Shown piece after piece: positions 21,286-34,514 of a stretch of 64,000 bases of DNA. The stretch spans positions 7,998,001-8,062,000 of the forward strand of contig OZ005695.1 of NCBI GenBank assembly GCA_963930775.1, written 5' to 3'. How positions within the stretch are numbered: the first letter of the stretch is position 1; each line of letters begins with the position of its first letter. This DNA comes from Cliona cf. orientalis. Its lineage: Eukaryota; Porifera; Demospongiae; Clionaida; Clionaidae. The position numbers and the translations under genes were made by a program. The notes under the pieces were generated by a model. It saw only the letters and a list, made by a program, of their open reading frames with translations, did no database searches and was not told the DNA's origin.

Positions 21286-23911
21286 ATGATGGGGTCTTGT
21301 AGCTTGTGGTTGCTGCTCGTGGCTCTTCTCTCTTCGGTCAGAATCTACAGCCAGCAACGCACAGAGGACCACGGTTTGACGTTTCTAGTGGCTATTAAGA
21401 GCAATGAAAGTGGATTGGAGATAAATACTCACTTGAGGCTGGAAAACCATGGCAATGAGGACATTGAGAGATATAGATTGCACCCCGAATCCCAGGTGCT
21501 TTTTATTCCAGGTCATAATTTGTCTTCAGCGTGTGGTGATCAATATTTCCGATGCCAAGAACTACTAGTTAAAATGTTCCAAGGAACGAATTCGAACAGG
21601 AAGATTAATAATATTATTGTCTTTGTTCCGCTGGAGACAGGTATATTATTACTTTTTAACTGGTATGATTCATATAATGTGGAGATGAAGCTTAGGGGGC
21701 TTGTCCAAAGTCCTTGTGGAAAAATTAACGTCATTATGACGTTAGGGGGGAGGGGGTCTAGGCCCATGACGTTTTACAACTGCACTGTCAGCAGACTTGA
21801 GCTTTAGTTGTGATTATGCATTCTTGTGGTTGAACAAGTCTAGACACACCTCCAGCAGTGTCAAAATTTGCATTTTAGTGTGACAGCTGTGTCAAGCTAA
21901 AAGTGTACACGTAGCTACAGGCAAGCAAGAAACTGCCAAAGAAGGACATGTATGCAATGAATCCATGAAGACATAGCTAGCACTGTAGAATATAAGTGAA
22001 TACCGAATGTGTAGGCTAAATGGAGCAGAATCAGAGTTTCAGTGTTGAATCTATGTTGAAATGTTGTGACGTTAAGAGAGGGGGGGGAGGGGGGTAAAAA
22101 GTTAACGTCATAATGACGTTAATTTTTCCACAAGGACTTTGGACAAGCCCCCTTAGTATATTTAATTTTAACTGCCACCCTGTGGTGTTCTATGAAATCT
22201 ACAGCAAAGTTTATATGGTTTGCATCAATAATTATTATTCACATGGAAACTACACTATGAGAGTATACGAGGTTAACCCAACATTGACTAGTTCAGGGAT
22301 TGAAAATGTAAACCTTATGGGACCTAGAGTCACATGTGAAATCATGAGCGATACATCATCGTGGTTAAATTTTCAAATTTTGAATGTGGAACACAAGATA
22401 TATGTTGCTGTAGGTAACACCATTTATTTTATCGTCATGGATGCCCTTAACTCAACTGTTACACAGAATTGGATACAATGTATGTCTAGAAAAGTCCCTA
22501 ACTGCAGCCAAATTTATAACCTTGTACCTACTATTAACGTTGATGGCCAACCATTACTGGTAGCTAACTGCAGCGACAGATATATCTACTTTGATCCAAT
22601 ACGTGGAGACTGGACTGAATATGTTATAATATCCAGTGGTAGTAAATTTTACGTATGTCCTGATAGCAACTACAGCATTACTCTCGTCACCAACAGTGAA
22701 GGAGGTTCTCAGGTGTGGTTTTCAGAAAAAGATTCCTCACCAATCGCACTAACAAAAACTATTGGCAGTGGTTTATGCTTTGAATCTCAAAACAAAACTT
22801 ATTTTGCTTTCTCAGATCTGCAAAGCAACAGGATTCTCATGCATGACTTCAGTATACAGAACTACTACCCTGTGTCACCTTATGACTGCTTAACACAGCT
22901 GGACTGTCCCCAGCTACTCTTCCTACAAAACCAATATCTAGTCATTCGAGACGCCAATCGTGATCTTGTTCTTGATACCACCACCAATTTCAGTTTGATA
23001 TTCAACATTTCTAGTGGTACTGCTGACATTCTTGCTGTTCTCCATGGCAACATTTACAGTGCTATCACTCCATCTCCCCCAGTTATTCATAGCACCACCA
23101 CAGCAAAAGTCCCACCGGCGCCAGGTAACCATGAGATATCACTCATAACTACACTTAGTATTTCATCCCAGTGCACATCTCGATTCAGAGGTATTATACC
23201 AGTAGTTGCATTATAATATAGCTGTGCTATCATTACAACAATCTCAATGACACCTGGTAATAGTATAGCAGTATAATAATTATTATTTCCATAATTATTA
23301 TTATGGCACATTGCTTCCCATAATAATCAGGTATATTAAATTATTATGGAGGTGTAGTATGTACTATTATTACAATAATTATTATGTATTTCGTTGCTTC
23401 TCACAATAACCACGACATTACTATCGCACCCACAGATGCATTCCATAAAGACTTAGTGGGAATAATATCAACAGCCACTATTGGATTGTTTGCCATTATT
23501 GTTATTTTGGGGAGTGTTACTGTAGTATTTTCTGTCCAACACTGGAGAAGAAAGAGGTGAGTAGCTAGCGCTGCTTAAATTCGGAACTGTAATGATTGTT
23601 TTCTATACAGGGGAATGAATGCATACAGAATACCAAGTGAGTTATAGTTTAACGATGTGATAGCCCAACAGGCCTTATTTTAGAAAAAAGCAGGGGCTAG
23701 GCTTAGCCTGCATACCTCTAGCTGCACACGGGCATGATTGAATCATACCATGCACCCACCTTGATGAAATGTTTTAGCTACTATGCATCAATCTATACCT
23801 TGATAATTAGGAATGAGATTTAACCATCGACCTAAACGACTACTTTTTGCTGAAAGTGCTCTAGAGGAAGAGGAAGAGAGTGAAAATTGTGAAATAGTTT
23901 ATCAATGGTGA
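21286..23911 (+). pseudogene. MMGSCS-type receptor broken by a MITE in exon 1
   Basis: It is nearly identical to the intact gene at 29504. The signal peptide (MMGSCSLWLLLVALL) and the first 136 or so residues are intact. A 458-bp MITE at 21695-22152 then interrupts exon 1 and brings a stop at 21805-21807. Beyond it the ectodomain resumes from 22153 to the donor at 23124 (GGCGCCAG|GTAACC). The helix exon 23436-23556, the linker exon 23611-23636 and a tail exon starting at 23811 remain recognisable. Tail indels produce a stop at 23909-23911, so the PDZ-type terminus is also lost. The MITE carries no obvious splice signals that would remove it. Confidence 0.85.
21695..22152. mobile_element. PIF/Harbinger-like MITE inside receptor exon 1
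   Basis: The termini are GGGGGCTTGTCCAAAGTCCT and its complement, extending to about 50 bp of inverted repeat including AACGTCATTATGACGTTA. The target duplication TTA (21692-21694 and 22153-22155) fits PIF/Harbinger (TWA). The empty site, with a single TTA, is preserved in the paralogue near 29910. Confidence 0.85.
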
Positions 23912-24157
23912 CTTAAGGGAGCCGCAGCGATTTGGCAAGGGGTGGAGATTGACAACTACAGTGTAGCTAATTATCATGACAGATCTTACCATAACAATTA
24001 AAACCATTAATAATGATTATAGTGTGTCATTAGAATACAGAAGATATTGTTTGTATTTACTAAGTGCATTGGGGTAGTAGTTTCAGAGCTGTGGCCATGG
24101 GCGTGGCTAGGAAGCGTTAATTGAGACAGCCAACCATCATGGGGTCATGGCAAGATG
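23912..24157 (+). other. relic promoter and start codon of an MGSCN-type gene
   Basis: This matches 31756-31975: the GTGGGCGTGGCTAGGAAGCG block, 'gttaattgagaca', then 'caaccatcATGGGGTC' at 24143. Homology stops about 10 bp after the ATG. The head of an MGSCN-type gene once stood here, as it does downstream of 29504, and its body has been lost or replaced. Confidence 0.65.
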
Positions 24158-24299
24158 CATTCCTGTTTTCAGTATAATATATTATTATTATGTCCCCAAT
24201 GTACTTACTGCATATTCTACATAGGAAATGATAGTTTAAAATTAGCTAATGTTGTCTGGCTTTATAATTACCAATCATGTTTTACGATGTCACTAGGTT

Positions 24300-27200
24300 A
24301 ATCGCCACCAAACCTGCAAAGACAGTCAATAATTATAAGTTTGACTATCAACTCTCAAACTCAATGCAGCATCACTACTATACAAGTACAGTTTAATATA
24401 GCACAGCTGATTTAGAAACAAAGTAAGTATAGTATTTCGTCACTTATGTTATACAGGCCAGCTGCAGGGTCACCTCACTCTTACACTCCACAGCAGAGTC
24501 ACGAGGAGATATGACTAGCTGAGTGGCTGACAAATCCAACGGAGTAACTGACCAAGTTGCACGGTCTCTCCAACTGCCCTTCTTGTGATGCAGCTCATTC
24601 TTCCATAGTGCTCATAGTTAGCACTGCAGACCTCCAGAGTTGACTCAATGAAGACTAACATATGCCTTCAATTGTGTCCACACGTTGGGAGATTCTGATG
24701 CGAGACTGATCCTGGCTCTCAGTTGGGAGAATAAGTTGACCATCTAATCAGCATCTATCCAGACTATGGTTTCTGAATCGGAGCCATAGGATACTTCACT
24801 TCCTGCACTGACAACACAGGTAAGACGAAGGGGATTGTTATGGAAGAGATACTGGTCGTTGGGGGTGATCACCAACTGAGGAACCTCTGCCTGATATCGA
24901 AGACCAACATCTCTTGAGTGATTGCAATATTTTCCTAAATACTTTGACATAATGTACTTTAATGCTCGCAGCCTATTGCCCAAAATTGACCACCTCCGTG
25001 TTGCCTGTGCTCTATACACACCCGACATTATCTGTATCGTAGAAACGTGGACCAATGTTGATATTCTAAACAGTGAATTACGTATTCAGGACTATGAAAT
25101 AATTCGCCTGGATCGAAATAGACATGGTGGTGGAGTGCTAATTTATGTTAATACATGCTATAGCCATAACATTTTGTATTCTGGTTCACCTGACCTTGAA
25201 CTCTTAATTGTTTCTATCTTTACAACAGTAACACCCATAACTATAGCCCTGTTTTACAGACCTCCCAGTAGCCCTTATGGTATTTTTGATACTCTTTTAA
25301 CCACTCTGTTTACCCATGTTGAAACCCTGTTACTTTCTAATTTTGTACTCATGGGAGACTTTAATGTTAATTTTTTAGACAATACTCACCCTTTGTTTTC
25401 TAAATTGCATACGGTTACTTCTAGCTTCTGTCTCACACAAGTTGTTACTTCACCCACCCACTGCTCTAATTCTCTCATTGACTTAATTTTTCTGTCGTCA
25501 CCTGAGGCCTTATCATCATGCGAAACTCTGCCCCCACTAGCCAACTCCGACCACAATGGGATCCTGTTCTCGCTACAAAATCTCAAGACTAAGCCGGTCC
25601 CTATAAGAAGGGCTAAGAAAATCTGGAGATACGATTATGCGGACTTCAATTTGGCCCTCGATATGATTGCCGAGATCGACTGGGACTCAGTCTTTCTGAA
25701 TGCAGACGTGGATGAGTGCTGGTCAACATGGCGCTCCATATTCATACGTATTATGGACTTGTGCATACCAAGCTCGACTCTAAAGCCGCGAAAGAATCTA
25801 CCCTGGTTAACAAAACCCATCATTCAGCTGATGAGGAAAAGGAACACGCTATTTCGTGCCGCCAGCAAGACGAAGACGGAAGCTGCTGTAACAAAATACA
25901 AATGTGTAAGAAACCGAGTTGTTGCCATGCTACGGACAAGTAAATCTAAATACTTTCGTAATCTAGGTCACTCGTCTCAAAAAGACTTTTGGAAAGCAGT
26001 CAAGCTAATCCGGAGACAAGAAAGCTCAATCCCGGCCCTGAAGAACGGACCGACTCTTGCGACCTCCAACTCGGACAAAGCGTTACTACTTAACGAATTC
26101 TTTTACAGTTGTTTCAACGACTCCTTCTGTCCTCTGACCGAACCAACCCGCCTCGATCCAAGCAAATGTCCCCCGCACCTCCTCTGCACTGAAGAAGAGG
26201 TCACGGACCTACTGCTGAGCCTCGATCCTGCAAAATCCACCGGACCCGATAAAATATCGGCCATTATGCTGCGGTCAACCGCTGTGCTTATCGCACCGAG
26301 TCTGACGAAACTATTCAACTCGATTCAACTTGTCGATCGCGAGCGGGCGCTTTCCGACGGACTGGAAGTGCGCTCGGATCACACCGATCTTCAAGTCTGG
26401 TGACTCCGCTTTAGCCTCTAACTATCGCCCAATTTCCATATTGCCCATCGTGAGTAAAGTGCTCGAACGCCATATCTATACACTTCTGTTCGATTTCCTG
26501 GCTACTAACTCTCCAATATCCCTTCACCAATGGGGATTCATGCCCAACCGCTCAACTGTTTCCGCCCTCTGCACACTGATTCACGACTGTCTGAAGTCAC
26601 TCGACGATGGTAATGAAATCTGTTCGGTGTATTTCGACCTCCGCAAAGCGTTTGACACTGTACCCCACATTCCTCTTCTGAATAAGCTAACAAACCTTCA
26701 ACTTGACAAACACGTGCTAACATGGATTCAAAGCTATCTTGCGAACAGATCACAAGTTGTTGCTGTAGGAGGGGATCAATCTTCTAGCGTGCCAGTTATC
26801 TCAGGGGTACCACAGGGGTCTGTCTTGGGACCCCTCCTCTTCCTCGTATACATCAACGATGTCACCTCTCTCATGTCTGCTCCTAGCAAACTAACGCTAT
26901 TTGCAGACGACATGACGCTCTACCGCACAATCTCCTCACCGGCAGACTACATCGTACTGCAGTCGGACATTACTGCCATTTCGACATGGGTGGCTGGCAA
27001 CCACCTCCAACTTAACTCCAACAAATGCTGCTTCATGTTAATATCTCATAAGCGTTTTCGTTCTATCCCACCACCAACTCTCTATATCGATTCGAACACT
27101 GCTTTAACACAAGTTAAGTCTGTCAAGTATCTGGGTATCCAACTAACATGTGATCTGTCGTGGTCATCTCATATAACCACCATTTGCTCTAAAACTCGCA

Positions 27201-27868
27201 GACTCATAGGTCTCTTGTATCGCCAGTTTCATCTCTGTGCGCCTGAAACTGCACTCAGACTGTACAAGACTTTTATTCGACCTCACCTCGAGTACGCGTC
27301 TGTTGTATGGGACCCATACCTTGCCAAGGACATCCAGTCTCTCGAACAAACACAAAAATTTGCTCTGCGCATGTGCTTCAGAGATTGGTCCTGCCCTTAC
27401 CAAGAGCTATTAGTTCAAGCAGAAACCCCATCACTTGCTGAGCGTCGTGAACATGCAAAACTTTGCCATCTCTACAAAATCGTACATGGTTTGACAGATT
27501 GCCAGTCAGCTCCTGTCCAAGTCAAATCACCTGCCTATAACACTAGGCAGGTCACCGACTTCACATTAGAGAATATCAGAGCAAATACTTCTCAGTTTCT
27601 GTACTCTTTCTTTCCTCACTCCATCTCTTTATGGAATTCTCAATCTACAAATACTCAAACTGCCCTGTCATTTTACACATTTAAACAGTTATTATAACCC
27701 AAACTTATTATTAATTTATGTTATTAATATAATATTATTTACCTTACTAGTTATTTGTATGGTGTCATGCCAGCATTAGCTTTAGCTATTCATGTACACC
27801 ACTGATGTATATTTTTCAAGCATCAGAAAATATTATAGACATTAAACACTAAGTAGAAAAAAAAAAAA
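24300..27868 (+). mobile_element. non-LTR retrotransposon (LINE), CR1/jockey-like
   Basis: The element has an ORF with endonuclease and reverse transcriptase and a 3' poly(A) run at about 27857-27868. The 5' boundary is uncertain; 24160-24920 has no recognisable ORF1 and may be 5' UTR or a 5'-truncated ORF1. It separates the MMGSCS pseudogene from the next array unit. Confidence 0.8.
24952..27697 (+). pseudogene. LINE ORF2: AP endonuclease + reverse transcriptase, one frameshift
   Basis: The N-terminal part is an AP-type endonuclease (YFNARSLLPKIDHL, IICIVETW, GDFNVNFL, SDHNGILF). The reverse transcriptase follows with RPISILPIVSKVLER, YFDLRKAFDTVPH, GVPQGSVLGPLLF and the catalytic FADDMTLY. 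The C-terminus (LEYASVVWDPY … QKFALRMCF) is typical of CR1/jockey-like elements. The frame changes once near 26325-26332, at 'ttcaacttgtcgatcgcg', consistent with loss of a single base between the thumb-proximal motif (TGPDKISA) and RPISIL. The rest is open, so the copy is young but probably inactive. Confidence 0.85.
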
Positions 27869-28541
27869 AGATTTTTAATTAATTAATTCAGGGGGGAACT
27901 TTAATTAATTAATTCAGGGGGGAACTGGGAGCACATGGGGACATAATTTTTGCACCCGCGCGCAGAATGGATCGAATGCAGAGATTTGACCTTCAGGAAT
28001 TTTGATTCACACCTTAGAATCAAAGTTACGGCCCTTTGAAGTTTCCCCATATGTTTGTACAGGGAAGCCATGCGTTTGCAATGTTTCCGCCCACGCGCTA
28101 CGTGAGGGGCGGGGCCACGCGCGCACATAAACGTGACGACCTTTACCAACTTTTTGACAAAATTGAAATTTAGGCTGCCTGCTTGCATTGTATGGTTCCA
28201 CTATGCACCCAGCTTGATTATATGGTGGTTTTTGGACAATTTTTTTTTCTGCTTAGTGTTCAGGTCGCCTTGAAAAAAAAAAAAAATAAAAAAAAAAATA
28301 AAGAGCCCTGCATCTGATCCATTTCATTCAAAAACAAGTACAGTGCCTGATCATCAACTCTCATAGACTGTGCACTGGTGATGAGTACTTTCGTTGCAAG
28401 CCGCTCCCATGGCCACACAGAACACCTCAAACGAGACAGCTTATCAACTTCTTCACTTGAAGGTTGCTGATCATGGAGCTGAATTTTCAACCAGCAAACA
28501 ATTCTAATATGGTGCTCGGTGCTTTCCAGATACTCAACACT
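27869..28541. other. unassigned stretch with short direct repeats and A-rich tract
   Basis: A 24-bp direct repeat (TTAATTAATTCAGGGGGGAA) occurs twice at about 27875-27925. A long A-rich tract lies at 28274-28303. No gene is supported; minus-strand frames across the A-tract are compositional. Confidence 0.45.
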
Positions 28542-28700
28542 GGTGATTGCAGCCCCACGACAATCTTTAAACTCTATGACAGCCACTACACGATGTGCAC
28601 CAACTTACAGAACAAACTAGTATCACTGTATGAGATACGAGTGAATAAATCATCAATTGAGAGAACAGAAATAAGTGGTCCACTTGTTACAGTAGTTATT
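28542..28700 (+). pseudogene. diverged receptor ectodomain fragment
   Basis: An open frame encodes DCSPTTIFKLYDSHYTMCTN followed by LYEIRVN and ISGPLVT. This matches the family blade NCSPTVFYxINGKxYxVCxx … VYEV … GPL. No adjacent blades are present, so it is an isolated fragment of a more distant copy. Confidence 0.65.
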
Positions 28701-28889
28701 GCCCCCCTAAAAATTTTAAGCATCATAATATCACAATAAGTCACCAAATCAAATCACTAGGCTAAGCATTTGTTTTGATCAAAAATTACTTGAAACAATC
28801 TGGAGGAATTCTCCTAAAATATGTCTCAAGGAACTTTGTGTGCTAAATACGGCCACTCATTTATCGCGCTTCCACCCCAAATTTTTGTT

Positions 28890-29503
28890 GCTAGATGAAA
28901 CCCTGCCTATGTGGAGAAGGGAATAGCTATTGCTGCTCCTCAACTAGCTATTGGCAAACTTGGATGTACAGTGGGATGGAAAATTAGCTATTGCAGCTGT
29001 AGCCCAACAGTATTTTAGATCTGGCAAAGTCATATAGCTAAATCAGTGGCAAATTTTTATATGATATTGTGGTTTGCATGAGAAATCTTTACTACAGAGA
29101 TATAAGAATACTTCGGGGCGAGCCTGAGCGAGCCCCGAATACACGAGGTACAGGAAGCGGTTTTATATGTATATATATATATATATACTTGTATGTATGT
29201 ATGTTTGTGGGGTGATCATTTCAGTGAGGAGAGAGTTAAAGTTTGAACGCGTAAGGTAATGGTCGTCATGCGCATGCTCATACGCCCACACTGCATAAAT
29301 CTTGTGACTTTTGCGAACGCTCGCCCCGCACAGATGATTTTCATCACCACTAGTAATATTATTATAAGTCTAGTCTTAATCACATTCAGTGGCTTGCTTT
29401 TGTCATACTTTCTCTTTCCTATAGCCGGCTAGCCTAGGATCCTCCGCCGCGCCGCGGGGGAGGGGCTGGGGTCAAGAGTGCAATCATAATCGTTGACCCA
29501 TTA
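28890..29503 (+). promoter_or_regulatory. upstream region of the intact MMGSCS-type gene, with inserted element
   Basis: The part from 28920 to 29100 aligns with 20930-21120. About 250 bp (29107-29355) is extra here. It is bounded by CGGGGCGAGC and GCTCGCCCCG and contains a (TA)n run at 29165-29187, so it looks like a small inserted element. The core GC-rich block and the GGGTCAA…TTGACCC pair (29469-29499) precede the ATG. Confidence 0.5.
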
Positions 29504-31755
29504 ATGATGGGATCTTGTAGCTTGTGGTTGCTGCTCGTGGCTCTTCTCTCTTCGGTCAGAACCTACAGCCAACAACGCACAGAGGACCACGGTTTGACGT
29601 TTCTAGTGGCCATTAAGAGCAATGAAAGTGGATTGGAGATAAATACTCACTTGAGGCTGGAAAACCAAGGCAATGAGGACATTGAGAGATATAGATCGCA
29701 CCCCAAATCCCAGGTGCATTTTATTCCAGGTCATAACTTGTCTTCAGCGTGTGGTGATCAATATTTCCGATGCCAAGAATTATTAGTCAAAACTCTGTTG
29801 TTCCAAGGCACAAATTCGAACCGGAAGATTAATGTTATCTTTGTTCCGCTGGAGACAGGTATATTATTACTTTTTAACTGGTATGATTCATATAATGTGG
29901 AGATGAAACTTAGTATATTTGATTTTAACTGCCACCCTGTGGTGTTCTATGAAATCTACAGCAAAGTTTATATGGTTTGCATCAATAATTATTCACATGG
30001 AAACTACACTATGAGAGTATACGAGGTTATCCTAACATTGACTAGTTCAGGGATTGAAAACGTAACTCCTTTGGGACCTAGAGTCACATGTGAAATCATA
30101 AAAGATATGCCATCGTGGTTAAATTTTCATATTTTGAATGTGGAAGACAAAATATACGTTGCTGTAGGTAATAACATTATTGTCGTGGATACCCTTAACT
30201 CAACACAGACACAATGTATGTCTAGCGGATTACCTAACTGCAGCCAAATTTATAACCTTGTACCTACTATTAATATTGATGGCCAACCATTACTGGTAGC
30301 TGACTGCAGCGACAGATTTATCTACTTTGATCCAATTCGTGGAGACTGGAACGATATTATTATAATACCCAGTGGTAGTAAACGTTACATGTGTCCTGAT
30401 AGGAACTACAACGTTACTCTCATCACCAACAGTACAGCTAGTGAAGGAGATTCTCGGGACCTGGTGTGGTTTTCAGAAAGAGATTCCTCACCAATCACAC
30501 TAGCAAAAACTATTAGCGGTGGTTTGTGCTTTGAATCTCAAAACAAAACTTATTTCGCTTTCTCGGATCTGCAAAGCAACAGGATTCTCGTGTATGATTT
30601 CAGTACACAGAACCACTACCCGGTGTCACCTTATGACTGCTTAGTGCAGCCGGACTGTCCCCAGCTACTCTTACTACAAAACCAATATCTAGTAATTCGA
30701 GATGCCAACTGTGATCTTATTCTTGATAGTACCACCACCAATTTCAGTTTGACATTCAACATTTCTAGTGGTACTGCTGACATTCTTGCTGTTCTCCATG
30801 GTAACATTTACAGCACTATCACTCCATCTCCCCCACTTATTCATAGCACTACCACAGCAAAAGTCCCGCCGGCGCCAGGTAACTACGAGACATCACTCAT
30901 AACTACACTTAGTATTTCATCAGTGCACATCAGAGGTATAATATTATAGTTGCACTATATAGCTAGCTAGCTAGCTGTGCTATCATTGCAACAATCTCAC
31001 CTGGTACATAGTGTAATAATTATAATATTATTACTGTTATGGTACATTGCTTCCCATAATCATCAGATTATTATGGAGATGTAGTACGTATTATTATTGC
31101 AGTATATTATGTGGTTCATTGCTTCTCACAATAACCACGACATTACTATCACACCCACAGATGCATTCCACAAAGACTTAGTGGGAATAATTTCAACAAC
31201 CACTATTGGATTGTTTGCCATTATTGTTATTTTGGTGAGTGTTACTATTGGATTTTCTATCCAACACTGGAGAAGAAAGAGGTGAGTAGCTAGCTAGCTT
31301 TTCTAGCCGTTTAAATTAGGATCTGTAATGATTGTTTTCTATACAGGAGAATGAACTTCAGTGCATACAGAATACCAAGTGAGTTATAATTTTAAGATTA
31401 TTAACGATGTGATAGCCCAACAGGCCTTGATTTAGAAAAAAAGAAAGAGCAGCAGCTAGGCTAAGCCTGCATGCTTCTAGCTGCACAGGGGCATGATTGA
31501 ATTATACGTACCATGCACACACCTTGATGAATTTTTTAGCTATATACTAGATCTATGCATCAATCTATACCTTGATAATTAGGATTAAGATTTAACCATC
31601 GATCTAAATCACTACTTGTTGCTGAAAGTGCTCAAGAGGAGGAGGAGGAGGAGGAGGAGGAGGAAGAGAGTGAAAATTGTGAAATGGTGTCAATGGTGAA
31701 CTTAAGGGAGCCGCAGCGATTTGGCAAGGGGTGGAGATTGACAACTACAGTGTAG
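29504..31755 (+). CDS. MMGSCS-type receptor with acidic tail and PDZ ligand
   Basis: Exons: 29504-30878 (signal peptide, ectodomain, stalk), 31161-31281 (membrane helix), 31347-31378 (linker) and 31583-31755 (tail); all junctions are GT-AG with matching phases 1, 2 and 1. The signal peptide is MMGSCSLWLLLVALLSSVRT. The ectodomain has family blades with IPGHNLSSACGDQYFRCQ, VIFVPLETGILLLFNW, VVFYEIYSKVYMVC, LLVADCSDRFIYFDP, GLCFESQNKTYFAF and PYDCLVQPDCPQLL, plus many NxS/T sites. A Thr/Pro-rich stalk (TTTAKVPPAPG) precedes the helix (ISTTTIGLFAIIVILVSVTI) and the basic stop-transfer QHWRRKR. The tail holds about 11 consecutive glutamates and ends GKGWRLTTTV, a class I PDZ ligand. I infer a type I surface receptor that binds a PDZ scaffold; no named family is recognised. 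Confidence 0.85.
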
Positions 31756-31962
31756 CTAATTATCATGACGGATCGTACCATAACAATTAAAATTCAATAT
31801 TGATCATTATCATTAATGAATAATGATTATATTGTGTCATTAGCATCCAGCAGATACTGGTTGTATTAAATTTTACTAAGTGTATTCAGAGCCGTGGGCG
31901 TGGCTAGGAAGCGTTAATTGAGACAAGCGGTAGACCGTAGAGTAGCCAACAGCCAACCAATC

Positions 31963-34123
31963 ATGGGGTCTTGTAATTTGTGGTTAGTGCTTATGGCTCT
32001 TCTCCCCGTGATCAAAGTACCCCCTGTCTATTGTCAGCGCACGGACGACTACAGACTGACGCCGTTTCTAGTGGCCATCAAGAGCAATGACAGTGGACTG
32101 GAGATTCGTACTCTCTTCCAAGAAGGTCTCGCGTCTGTCGGCAACAACGGGACGAGCCCTACCCACGTCGCGGAGCCGCTAGAACCTCAGACGAAATTTA
32201 TTCCTGGTTACAGCTTGTCTTCAAAGTGTGGTGATGAATACTACCGATGCCAAGAACTTTTAGTTGTCAATGACTCTAGTCACAATAATGGTTTGGGATC
32301 CCTCAGTATCGTGTTTGTTCCACTGGAGACTGGTGTGCTCCTTATACGCTTTTGGTATGACTCAGATGCCACAATAGTACAGTGTAATACTTCTATTGTA
32401 AATAGTTCCAACTGTTCACCCACAGTATTCTATAAGATCAACGGAAAATTCTATATGGTTTGTATCAGCTCATATTATTATTATGAAGAGCATTTAATAT
32501 ACAATGCTACTGTATATGAGGTATGGCCGAATTTCAGTGGTTCAGGTACAATACTCACAGAGCAAACGACAATAAATGTCATGATCAATAATATCTCATC
32601 ATCAAACTTTTCAAATTTCATCATTGTGGACCAAAGGATCTACTTCGCTATTGGAAGCACCATTGTTGTGCTGGACATCCTGGACTCAACACAGACACGA
32701 CAATATCCTGAACTACCTCAATCATTATGCCCTCAAGTTTTATAAACTTGTAGAATCTATCAGCTCTGGAAATCAAAAAGTACTGATAGCCTATTGCACA
32801 AACGGATACATTCAGTGTTTGGAGATTGGTCCATGAAATTCCTCTTCTCAAGTTGTGGGGTACCGTATGTATGTCCTAACAATAGCTATAGAGCTATTCT
32901 TTTCACAGAATCTGGTACTTTACAATTTTTGGTAAAGGGTGTACTATCAGACACAATCAATAATGCAAATGTAAGCAGTGGCATCTGCTTTGAATCTCAA
33001 AATACAACATATTTTGCCTACTCAGCTGCATATCAGCAACACTATAATGTCTATATGTATACAACTTCATTAGACAAATCGACTACCCTTTATTTCCTTA
33101 CTTCTGCGTGCAAACACACCAAGAATGCCCCCAATTATTCATACTTGATAATCAATATCTAGTAATCCAAGATTCCGATCGTGATCGTATTCTTGATACC
33201 AAAACCAATTTCAGTTCAATATTCAACATCTCTAGTGGTATAGCTGATATTCTTGCTGTTCTCCATATTAGCAATACTAGTGCTATCACTCCACCTCCTC
33301 CAAGTACTACAACAGAAAGTGCTCCTTCAAGTATGAATATTGTTGTAACGGCAACTCCAAAATACACCCATACTCCCACTGTGACTCTACCATCTTCGGT
33401 CACTGTACACACTAGTAGTATTGCCACAACAGCCTCTCCAGGTATAATAATAATATTATGTTATTACGTATACTAAATATTATGCCCTCACTGACTAGTC
33501 TATCAAGACACGAAAAACAATAATGTTATCTCACTCATGTACAGATACCGGTGGTCTTTCACGTACTAACTTGGTGGGGATAATTATGACACTCATCATT
33601 GGACTGTTTGTCGTCATTATAATATTTATGGTAGCCACTAGACGACCTATCCAGCGGTGCTGGAGAAAAAAATGGTAGGTTTTGATATAGCAGCCTCGCC
33701 TCCTGTTCTGAATTATTATATATAGATTTATTATGTACATGTATACAATACAGGTACACCTGTAATGTGCATAGAATACCAAGACTAAGATTTAGTGAGT
33801 TTCTTAATACACATTTGTATCATAGGTGTCATACTGCTCTACAATAATGGGTTTGCTAGTTGTCACTCTGAGTGCATAGTAGTATTATCATATTATTCTA
33901 TAATATAGGCTGCCAGCTGCAGCCAGACCTCACAAGAGTATGGATCTATGATCACATACAATGTCATGCAAGCATGCATGCATACTATTATTATACCACA
34001 GGAAGGAATACTGATCGGAGAGCACTGCTTACTTTTGACAGTGCTCGAGAAGAGGAAGACAAAGAAAGCTTAGAAATGGAGTCAAGAGCGAAACAGCTAG
34101 GATGGAGGATAACTAAACTTTAA
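31963..34123 (+). pseudogene. MGSCN-type receptor, frameshifted
   Basis: The start MGSCNLWLVLMALLPVIK gives a signal peptide. The ectodomain is about as in the gene at 59443 (GYSLSSKCGDEYYRCQ, SIVFVPLETGVLLIRFW). One extra T near 32738 breaks the frame after PQSLCPQ. A deletion of about 10 bp near 32814 removes most of the YDPVF segment, and frame changes follow near 33090. The helix exon is 33545-33674 (LVGIIMTLIIGLFVVIIIF). The linker exon at about 33754 lacks a normal donor (CCAAGACTAAG). The tail exon at about 34000-34123 is diverged but still acidic and ends GWRITKL, which would still fit a class I PDZ ligand (T-x-L). Multiple lesions make it a pseudogene. Confidence 0.8.
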
Positions 34124-34514
34124 ATATTAGGTACATAAATAAATCAGCTTGGAGTAGTAGTACAATTCATTCTTTGGCGTGAATATGCAATGGGTGTGGT
34201 TAGGGCGTGTTCAGCATGCACGAAGATGACCTAAAGGCCACGCAATGACAAGATCTTGTAATTTAAGTGATATCTATATTTGTAGGCTATAGTCTTTCTC
34301 TCTCTCTAGCTCTTTCATTACTGTAATCATGATACAATGCTATCTGCTGCCTGTCAACATGTGATAAAATTTAATTTTAATTTCAAGAGGGCTACAGGCT
34401 GATGTTTTCGTGTTGCAGCTGGAGGTTCTAATATCAGTCTCTTAATCATGACCTAGAATACAGTGGCTACCATGATACTACCTAGCCATAGCCTACATGT
34501 ATACGCGATGGTGA

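Noticed and set aside
24744..25055. Minus-strand 103-codon frame overlapping the LINE start
   Set aside because: It overlaps the AP endonuclease coding sequence on the + strand and has no recognisable content.
28260..28586. Minus-strand frame of 108 codons
   Set aside because: Its C-terminus is translation of an A-rich tract and no family is recognised; the opposite strand carries a receptor blade.
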